This document shows, piece by piece, positions 56,219 through 64,000 of a stretch of DNA of 64,000 nt. Both the position numbers and the translations under genes were made by a program. Numbering within the stretch: position 1 is the stretch's first letter; each line of letters starts with the position of its first letter. The notes under the pieces were generated by a model. It searched no databases and was not told where the DNA came from. It worked only from the letters and a program-made list of their open reading frames with translations. The DNA is from Gracilaria gracilis (lineage: Eukaryota; Rhodophyta; Florideophyceae; Gracilariales; Gracilariaceae): contig JARGSG010000114.1 of NCBI GenBank assembly GCA_030374805.1, positions 92,079 through 156,078 on the forward strand, read 5' to 3'.

Positions 56219-58033
56219 TCCTCCTCGAGTTCCTGACCAGGTCCAATCCTTTTCATGATGGCCTGAATACTCAATGGACCTAAGGGCTTCGTGAGAATGC
56301 CCGCATCATTCAACTCAGTTGGAATGTACTTGACATCAATCACAAACTTCTTTACCAGTTCCCGAATAAAGTGCAGCTTCACATCGATGTGCTTGGCGCG
56401 ACCCGATGGGCATCTTTCTCCTGCACTTCAGTCGATCGCAACCTGGTTGTCCGAGTGTAGAAAAACTGCACCATCGACGTCCAAGTAAAGTTCAGATAGT
56501 AGACGCTTCATCCACACAACCTCCTGCGCTGCCATGGTCAAAGCGTAGTACTCAGCCTCTGCAGTAGACAATGCAACTGAAGCTTGTTTCTTTGCACCAA
56601 AGAATACCACGGCGGACCCAAACTTGATCATGTATCCCGACATGGACTTCCGATCGGACTTGTCGCCGGCATAGTCCGAATCGACTTACGCTTCCATGTT
56701 CAGGGAACCAGCGTGATAATTCAACCCATGTTTGCAAGTTCCTTGTAAGTAGCGCAGAACCCGTTTCGCTTGCCCTGTGACAGTATGGTGTTGGGTTGCT
56801 TTGATAACGTGCAAGAATGAGTACTGGTGCGAGAATGTCCACGCGTGTGCGAAGTGCCAAGTACAAGCAGAGACCCGATCATCTGCTGGTATAGCTGCAC
56901 ATCCTGAGGGGATTTGTCTTCCTCCTCCGCAAGTCCTTGTGAAGAAAGATTCTACCATGGGGCTGCGAGCTGGTTTGCTCCTGTCAAAACCAAAGCGTCG
57001 AAGCATTCCTTCGATATACAACGGCTGTGCAAGTTGCATCCCAGTTAAACGACCATCGTCGTCTATGCTCCAAGTGAGTTCCACACCCAGGTAGAGAGTT
57101 ACTTTGTTCTCAACACGGATCTCGTACAGGCTCCGAAGCTCCTCCAGGATCCCAGACCGTTCTTCTGCAGATGGAGTAAAGATTAGCAGATCGTCCACAT
57201 ACACAAGGATGTACGCGTAGCCTTTGTGTTTTACTGGCTCGCCGAAACACACAATGAGCACTCGGCAACTCTTCAAATCCAATGGCTCGCAGATCGCCCG
57301 TCAACTTGGTGTGCCAGGCTAGATGTGCTTGCCTTAGCCCGTACATTGCCTTTTGAAGCTTATAGCATCGTGAGCCAATTCCAGAAACACCGCGTGGTGA
57401 CATTACCGAAACATTCTCGTCGAGATCGCCGTTGAGGAATGCAGTCTTCACATCCACCTGAGCAATATACATCTGCAAGCATAGAGTCAAGTAGAGGAAG
57501 AATCGTACTATGCCAAACGAAACCACTGGAGCATACGTTTCCATGTAGTTCTCACCAAAGGTTTGGTGATTACCACCGGGCCACGACTCGAGCCTTGAAG
57601 CGTTCCACCGAACCCATCTGCATTACGCTTGACCTTGAGCACAATGTGCGTGGGCGAGTGGTTGTTGCGATGGAGACTTGTCCTCTTTCCAAGTATTCTT
57701 CGAATCAAGTGATGCGAGTTCATCTTCAATGGCTGCTCGCCATAAGCTCTGCTCGATGGGCGTCGCGGACATTGCTTCCTTCAGCGTAGGTTCATCACTT
57801 GTGGTAACCTGAACTGCAGATGTGGTTGCAGACGCAGCCATGTACCACCTCCGGGGTGCACGACGGGTGCGTTGCGGGTATCGTGGTGGTTCGGTAGAGT
57901 CGTCCGTGTCACCAGTGGGCTCGTGCGCTGTGTCGTTCGCAGGGTGGTGGTCACTTTCATCAGCAGAGCCATCACCTTCAGCATTGTCCACACCATCATC
58001 ACTGATTTCATTACTTGGTGCAGGTAATGCTTC
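56213..58033 (-). pseudogene. Ty1/copia reverse transcriptase-RNase H (C-4)
   Basis: Minus-strand pieces in order: linker with EPPRYPQRTRRAPRRW and TLKEAMSATPIEQSLWRAAI (57991-57623), RT with METYAPVVSF, QVDVKTAFLNGDLDE and YKLQKAMYGLRQA (57544-57110), the catalytic box YILVYVDDLLIF and LGVELTWSIDDDGRL (57282-56686), RNase H with SVALSTAEAEYYAL (56643-56428), and the pol end LNDAGILTKPLGPLS. The pol stop codon (56215-56213) is the TGA inside the LTR's TGTTGATG. Three or four frameshifts are present. Everything upstream of the linker is cut off at 58033 by the C-5 LTR. Confidence 0.87.
56219..56227 (-). other. Polypurine tract of copia C-4
   Basis: GAGGAGGAG on the minus strand, immediately before the LTR's TGTTGATG. 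Such tracts prime plus-strand synthesis in LTR retrotransposons, which supports the placement of the LTR boundary. Confidence 0.65.
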
Positions 58034-58566
58034 TGTTGATGTTGGGACGTGGTCGAGTGCCTGTCAGTCCCTCAGGTTGGTCTCGGACTACTTGGAAGCA
58101 AAGCTGCAGGGGACGATGGGCACTTTTGGGCACCCTCTTCGCAAAAGCGCATATGCGCCTCTGCTCAACCCCAACGTGAAACGGCAATATGATTGGATAC
58201 TGCAAATGTCCTTGTGCAACGTGGTGTCTACAAGTGCCATGGATTGTATGGAGAGTTATGGTGGTATGGGCCAAGTGGAGCTCTGTGATTGGACGAGGCT
58301 TAGAGTAGTAGACTGACTATGCAGATAGCGAGGATGTGCTTTCTAGGCTGGAATGGGCGGTTTTGCATGCAATATGCGATTCTGGGATGCGCAAGGCGGG
58401 TTGGAGTGCCACCATGCAAATTGATGATTTTTTAGATCTGGTTCTGAATCAAAGGACTGGCAATGGATTTGTAGTGTTGATTGATTTAGTTATTTGAAAT
58501 TGTTGTACTCCAGTTTGCGCGCACTTTCCGTGTACAACTGCACACACGTGCAACTTGTAACGACCG

Positions 58567-58591
58567 CCGTCGTCGCTTGCTGCGACGACGG
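58567..58591 (+). promoter_or_regulatory. Stem-loop in copia LTR
   Basis: A perfect 10-base stem (CCGTCGTCGC / GCGACGACGG) around the 5-base loop TTGCT. The sister LTR of C-4 keeps the same position with a shorter stem and loop TGGCT. It precedes the GTATTTGTAGGTTGCGATCG block shared by both LTRs. It could act in the RNA; function unknown. Confidence 0.4.
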
Positions 58592-59260
58592 TGAAGCGCG
58601 CGCTAGGGTATTTGTAGGTTGCGATCGACGACCCTCGAGTAAACGGGTCGACCCAAGGCCGTCAACCTTCACTTGTTTTACTTTCTCTTTCTTCAATATC
58701 CATCTCTACTTACTTCCCTTTCTACCCTACCTGCGTGCGTAACGTTAGGTTATGGGCCCAGAGCGTCGACAACTTGCAGACGTCGCGCTCATTTCTTACT
58801 TACTACGTTTCTTTGGATTCAAGAAGTTTTCCTATCTGCGTTAGAGCACCCCGCTGCTTTCTCTCTGGCGCATGGTGAACACATATCGCGTTTGTTAGTA
58901 TAGTAACCCGCCGGCTCGAGACAAGGGAGACAGCAAATCCTGCTCTGCGTCCGTGGAGTACGGAGGTCGATGAAACGGGCTTGGAAGTGTAGGAGCGACC
59001 GTACTGCGCCGAAAGACCGAGCTACTTTCTTGTAAGAGACCAGCAAGGGTTTAACTGGGGAACGTGTATCTCGACTAGTACCCTCCTTGGGACGTCTCGT
59101 AGGACTAACAGCGCCTCGCTCTGAAGTACGCAGAGCTTGGTAGGTGATCAAATCGTGCCTCACCCGGGGAGAGTAACCGGGGACCAGGGGTTCGGACCCA
59201 CAGAGTAGCGGAGGTAGTTTCTCCTGTCAGTGCGCCCGCTTTAGAAGTATCATCATCATT

Positions 59261-59700
59261 CCGGGTTCGAGTACCTCACCCGTGAGCTTGCTCCAGGCGT
59301 CGAGTCTCCGAACTCCGCCTGTGATCGCGTACGGGACGCGTCCCGACGAGCGTTGCAGACTACCCTCACAGTCTCCGCTGGCGTCCTCGCTGTTGATTGT
59401 TGAGCTTGACTCCACTCCAGCCCCTCCTTTATTTGCTTGTGGGGAAGTGGCATTGTATCCTTCACTCTGCCCTTTCTGTTCCGGGTTGGTTGTCTCTCAC
59501 CCGTGAGTATACTCCAAGCGTCGAGTTCCACTCCGCTTGTGATCGCGTACTGGACGCGTCCAGACGAGCGTTGCAGACCTCGTTACAGATTCTCCGCTGG
59601 CGTCCTCGCTGTTTAGTGTTGAGTCCTTACTCCACTCCAGCCCTACCCTTTTTTGTGACGGAAGAATTGTTTCCCTCACGCGGCTTCTCTCATTCCTTCA
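59261..59700 (+). repeat. 220-bp tandem duplication in copia leader
   Basis: Unit 1 is 59261-59480 and unit 2 is 59481-59700. Both start CCGGGTT and share TCACCCGTGAG, CGTCGAGT, GACGAGCGTTGCAGAC, CTCCGCTGGCGTCCTCGCTG and ACTCCACTCCAGCCC in order. It lies just before the gag start codon. Confidence 0.85.
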
Positions 59701-59758
59701 TTTCTCTTCTACTTGTGAAATCCCTTGCACTGGAGGTTGATAACTCTGTTTTGGAACA

Positions 59759-59870
59759 TGTCGGACTCGGAAGTTGAGTCTGAAACCAACTCTGGTGTCA
59801 AGATCCCACGCTTTCATGGTAAGCGTGGGGAAGATTATACCCTTTGGCGCCATCGCCTTCGTCACGGTAC
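59759..59870 (+). pseudogene. Ty1/copia gag N-terminus (C-5), cut by LINE
   Basis: MSDSEVESETNSGVKIPRFH followed by GKRGEDYTLWRHRLRH, the copia Gag opening with the G-x-x-x-x-Y-x-x-W pattern. It ends at about 59870, where LINE L-5 begins. The joint shares CACGGTAC on both sides, suggesting microhomology at the LINE 5' end. Confidence 0.8.
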
Positions 59871-61460
59871 CCACGGTACCACAACAGAGACAAAACCAAC
59901 GTGCTCTAGAAATTGAAGCACGATCTGTCGAGACGGCCGTTAACAGACAGCCACCTAACACGGCTCCGCCCAACACTGGACGAGCACAACCGCAGATAAA
60001 CACTGTCCCTGAAGCAAGGACTGGGACAAATACTGGTGTAAAGACTTGGGCGCAGATTGCTAGAGAGGGCCAGCCTCGGTCATTGAACAAGTTACCACCT
60101 CAGTTTCTTACTCGAATGGCTAAAATGGCTCACAACCTCAAGTCTGGAGGATATGCACCACTGCCGATATTCTCAATCTCGGCCCCCGAAAATGGAAGCG
60201 CAAGTACTTCCGTGGCATACCGCGCGGCCCTTACCGCCCTCTCATGAGACACCTTCGCAGTGGACTTCCGAGCCGTTGCGTTATCGCTCTGTCCTTCATA
60301 GGACGTTCGATATTGGAAATCGTGACTGCGACTGACGTTGCTCACAAACTGGTTGCAGGAATTGCGTGCAGGCCGGGTACACGCACATTGCCTAACTTCG
60401 CCGCCACCTCGAATGGCCATGTCATCGCGAAAGATGATGAGTAAGGCCGAACGACGACAGAAAAAACCTGGAGCAGGCGCTATATCGCTTGCAGACTGCA
60501 GCAACTCGCACAACGTCAGCGTGGGCCAAGCATTGCTATACGTCCCCAAGTGAAGGTAACACAGGAGTTGATGCACAATAAGCAGCCAAGTACACCGAAC
60601 CAAAGTGTGAGCCCGACTGCAAAACAGCCTGGGAAAGTCGACCGTGATTCTTCCAAGGCAAGTCCGATGGTACCTAAGGGGACTCATACCAGAGCTGCCC
60701 ATCCGATCGGCCGCCTTGCACCATTGCGTACACATATTAGGTTCGCAGAGGACTCCCAAACAACAGTAGCGGCGATCGATGCCCATACGAAAATGAGAAC
60801 TCATGTACGTTTCGCCGAAGAGTCAACCGCATCCATCGTTGAAAGAAGGGTTCCAGCGATGGTTCAGCGCACTAATCGGACGATAGACGGCAATACTGGG
60901 CCTCGGACGAATGTCCACTTTTTTTCAGAGGAAGCAGGTGAGGCAACAGAATGTCCACAGCCTATGAGCATTTCAACTGACTCTGAAGAGCCCAATGCAC
61001 CAGAAGACGAGCAGAACACTGAGCAGATATCCCACATCATCGAAACTGAACAACAATCGCAGTCGTCGGAGTTGTCCACCGACACTCGACAAAGTGTCGT
61101 TTCGGTGTCCTGGGGGCAAAACAATAATGCTCATAACACGGAAAATAACGTGCCACAACTCCCAGAATTGGCACACCACACCACTGCAATCACTGCAAGT
61201 ACAGGAGCAGTGACCGCCGATCCGAAAGATATAACTATGGAAGCGGCCCAAACGAGCCCATTTGGAACCGCTTCAGACTCCAAATGAGAGTCTGGTCATC
61301 GGATTGGGACCACGATGGTGCTCCCACTTATGACCACGAAATGCGTCGTCCGAACAGATTGGTACGAAATGTGTTCTCTGTGAGCATTAATGTGCCGTCG
61401 ACTACGACGCAAACCGGTCCAATTCCACATAACGGTCACCAGAATGGTGAGGCGTTGTGA
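59871..61460 (+). pseudogene. LINE ORF1, C-terminal two-thirds (L-5)
   Basis: It starts at the sequence matching ORF1 after the coiled coil (ALEIEARSVETAVNRQPPNT), then TWAQIAREGQPRSL and the globular region, then the Ser/Gln-rich C-terminus (60550-61287). At least six single-base insertions scramble the frame between 60360 and 60550. It ends at TGA 61458-61460, overlapping the ORF2 GTG at 61457 as in the other copies. Confidence 0.78.
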
Positions 61461-64000
61461 TCCGGGTTGGTACTTTCAACATGAGAGGTCTCGGCACATA
61501 GCGAGGCCGAAGTCCACCGTGCATGGAAAGTACTAGGTTTAGACTTTCTGTGCGTTGTGGAAACATGGCAACGTCCCTCCGATGAGGGTGTCGTTGGCAT
61601 TGCCACATGTGAGTGTGGCGCTGGAAGCGGAGTATAGGAGTCGTGCGCCGAGAGGTGGGATCACGATTTTCCATCATCAGCGCTTCTGTACGAAGGTCGT
61701 GGGCAAGTACGGCACCGCAGCATACCAAATCCTGGCACTGAGAGTTCGCCCAGATCTCAATGTGATAGGAGTATATCTTAGTCCGGAGCGCTTCAGATGA
61801 GGACATAAAGGGATTCCTGGAGCGATTGAAGTCTTTGATCCGGGGTCCGACGTTACTGGCTGGGGATTGGAATGCCCGCCATGACGACTGGGATCAACGA
61901 ACCAACAGGCATGGTCGTCGCCTCCGAGCGTGGATCCGCAAATGGGACCTCTTTGCTGAGGGCTCCATCCGAGTTGACGCCAACGTTTCGCACCCCAAAT
62001 TGTTCGAGTGTAGTGGATTTCTTCATCTCGAAGCGAGTGTCTGTTCGAAATGTGGCAACAACCAGTGGATCGTGGGATGCAGTCTCGGATGACAACATGG
62101 TTGTTGCCGACATTGACTGGATGACAACTCAATTCTCACCTCGAAAACCGAAGATTTCGAGGGCTGCAACTCAAATGCGTGGACAGAATCGAAGACGCTC
62201 AGACATATTACAAAGCCAATTTGCCTAATGTGGCTTCTCGTTTTGACCACGCAACCTCAGAATGGGATCTGGAGGATGCATGTTGCCAACTCGTGGACAC
62301 AATCAGTAGCCCCTGGATGACTTCCGTATCAATGCGTCCTGACCGCTATCGCTTCTTCTGAGATTCTAGTCTTGACCAGTTGAGTCGTGCGCGATCTACA
62401 TATTACAAACGGTGGAAACGAAGTAGCAACATTCAAATGTGGAATGTGTACAAGGTGATTGACCGATTCATTAAACGTCGTTGTCGAGCAAAGAAGAGAC
62501 AACTGTTGGACGAATTTCTTGATACCGCCGAGGACGAAACAGCATCTCAAAACAGTGAATCGGAATCAACTCGGTGATGAAATTACGAATCTCAGCATAG
62601 CGCACGGGCACTGGAACGTGGAAATCCATTAGACCCACAGGACTACGCTGAGTTTATTGCCGAGTACCAGCCACCCGAATGTGGGGTGAAAGCAGTCACT
62701 TTTGATGTTCCGAGCTCGTTCCGGATTGCATTGGAAAAATCGATCAAGGATGCAAAGAAGGGAAGATCGATTGGGCGCGATAACGTGGCATCGGAAATGC
62801 TACAGGTGAGTCCAACTTTGTGCGCTTCCACGCTTCTCAAGCTGTGGCGAGCGTGTGGGAAGTTGGCATATCTACCATCAACGTTGCGGCAGACACGTAT
62901 ATCGCCCATATACAAGAAAGGCGACATCTCGGTACCATCCAACTACCGACCGATCTCTATTCTGTCGCACTTGCGCAAAGCAATTTCGGCTGCATTAAAC
63001 TCGATCGTGATGAACTATATCGAGTTTCATGAGTACCAGTATGGGTTCTCAAAGTACAATGGAACAGAACATCATCACAAACGGCCACTCGCGTGTGGCA
63101 GTACTGGATCTAACGAAGGCGTACGACAAAGTTAACCGAAAACTATTGTCGCAAGTGTGCGCATCCAGGCTACAACCGAAGCATGCGGCAATGACTACTT
63201 TGCTGCTGCAACCAGTCAACGCTTTCATAAATGGAAATTGGAAAGATGAACGAGTACAAATGACTCTTGGAGTGCCTCAAGGTGACCCATTCAGCTGTAC
63301 ATTGTTCAACATGTATATTGATTCCATGCTATATCGAGTGCAGGAGGTGCCATATCATGTGTCGGATCGAGGTGCAAGTGCATTTGCCGACGATGTGATT
63401 CTGATGGCGAAGACTGATAGCGGGCTGCAACTACTGCTAGACATATGCAGTAGTTGGGGCAAAGAAATCCAAATGCCGTGGAACACTGCAAACGGCAAGT
63501 CGATAGTACTGCAACTGCCTGCAGACCAAAATCAGTCTGCAATATTCACACTTGCTGGTGATAAGCTGAGCGTGGTACGTAGTGCAGTATATCTGGGGGT
63601 GTCTCTAAACACCAATGGAGTAACAACCGACAAGCACATGGAACGCGTACAAAATGCTCAACGTCGATTGGGAAGCCTAGCCGGTGCTGGTCTGCACCGG
63701 AATGGATTTGATACGCGCAGCTGTGTGAGTTTGTACCGCGCATTCGTGAGGTCGATTTACGAGTATGCGTTGCATCTTGTACCGCTCACGCCTCATTTGG
63801 AAATGGCGATAGTGAAGCTTGAAGCAACGTTCTTCAAACTGATTCTTGGAAAAATGGCATCTCGGTTTGGAACATATCGGGTGCCGATGATGCGTGCACT
63901 TTGTCGTTTAGAGTCTGCGGCTCTGCGACGAATTGTGCTCGCCTCCAAACGTCTACGGCATTATCAATCGTGTCGTGAGACGGCATTGAACCTTGAATTG
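61457..64000 (+). pseudogene. LINE ORF2 endonuclease-RT (L-5), partial
   Basis: The endonuclease half is broken by single-base insertions near 61495, 61587, 61786, 61951, 61996 and 62165, while its words (GDWNARHDDW, SRAPRGGITIFHH) stay readable. A TGG-to-TGA stop is at about 62359. RT keeps SNYRPISILSHL, DLTKAYDKVNRKLL, LGVPQGDPFSCTLFNMYID and SAFADDVILMAK. No frame is open over the whole length. The window ends inside the C-terminal domain. Confidence 0.83.

Larger units (their letters stand above)
58034..59758 (+). mobile_element. Copia 5' LTR and leader (C-5)
   Basis: Starts TGTTGATGTTGGGACG with the same first 40 bases as C-4's LTR (GTGGTCGAGTGCCTGTCAGT). It continues to a segment shared with C-3's leader (58990-59235) and a 220-base tandem duplication before the gag ATG at 59759. 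It inserted in opposite orientation against the copia pol of C-4. The LTR end was not located. Confidence 0.68.
59871..64000 (+). mobile_element. LINE copy L-5, 5' truncated, runs off window
   Basis: It begins in ORF1 (about codon 210) and continues through ORF2 to the window end, where the C-terminal domain is still being read. It differs from the other copies by many single-base insertions between about 60360 and 62590. RT motif A and the FADD box are present. A 21-base deletion near 63066 (after GGAACAGAACA) removes seven RT codons. Confidence 0.9.

Noticed and set aside
57822..58316. Plus-strand 164-codon frame across the C-4/C-5 joint
   Set aside because: It is antisense to the copia linker on the left and non-coding LTR on the right. 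Its similarity to the minus-strand frame at 55857-56246 is simply LTR homology.
1..64000. tRNA, rRNA and snRNA genes
   Set aside because: No cloverleaf with GGTTCGA-type T-loop and matching stems, and no rRNA-like conserved blocks, were recognised by eye. The GGTTCGAGT near 59264 and GGTTCGGA near 28818 and 59191 lack tRNA context.

Overview
This window is eukaryotic DNA made almost entirely of decayed, nested retrotransposons. The evidence is poly(A)-tailed LINEs with apurinic-type endonuclease and reverse transcriptase, Ty1/copia and Ty3/gypsy pieces, pogo/jerky-type DNA transposase pieces and hairpin MITEs. Two pseudogenes of ordinary cell genes are recognisable: type 1 methionine aminopeptidase and a GDP-fucose-transporter-like membrane protein. 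No intact host gene, tRNA, rRNA or CRISPR array was seen. The two host pseudogenes show no introns, which fits an intron-poor alga, oomycete-like protist or fungus. The lineage cannot be fixed from this sequence; a red alga is only a weak guess.

Layout. 1-3.1 kb: unassigned sequence with short repeats, perhaps copia leader. 3.1-7.3 kb: a decayed but domain-complete copia gag-pol (+). 8.2-10 kb: repeat C, which shares its terminus with two later elements. 10.6-12.1 kb: a cluster of long imperfect palindromes. 14.4-15.7 kb: repeat A (-), with remnants of a zinc-finger protein. 15.7-16.4 kb: gypsy integrase tail (-). 16.4-20.2 kb: LINE copy L-1 (+). 20.2-21.0 kb: copia integrase (-). 21.0-22.0 and 28.7-30.1 kb: a copia LTR, leader and gag (+) split by the full-length LINE copy L-2 (-, 22.0-28.7 kb, flanked by a 13-bp target duplication). 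30.1-32.4 kb: gypsy gag (-). 32.6-37.3 kb: pogo/jerky-like transposase pieces and a hairpin MITE. 39.3-39.7 kb: methionine aminopeptidase pseudogene. 40.2-50.5 kb: a LINE pile-up (fragment L-x, a copia-gag chimera carrying a LINE tail, L-3 on -, L-4 on +). 50.5-52 kb: repeat B, the best copy of the zinc-finger element. 52.4-54.1 kb: SANT/Myb-like pseudogene. 54.4-55.3 kb: sugar-nucleotide transporter pseudogene. 55.5-59.9 kb: two copia elements in opposite orientation. 59.9-64 kb: LINE copy L-5 (+), running off the window.

One LINE family dominates, with five long copies and one fragment. Its consensus can be read by comparing copies: a 5' leader of about 1.06 kb; ORF1 of about 730 codons with a CxxC/CxxxxC zinc-ribbon-like module; ORF2 of about 990 codons with endonuclease and RT; and a 3' end of about 55 bp followed by an A-rich tail. 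In all four copies that retain the junction, ORF2 opens on a GTG that overlaps the ORF1 TGA stop, and no ATG is seen there. The less familiar features are the palindrome cluster, the zinc-finger repeat family sharing one terminal sequence, and the LINE tail joined to a copia gag.
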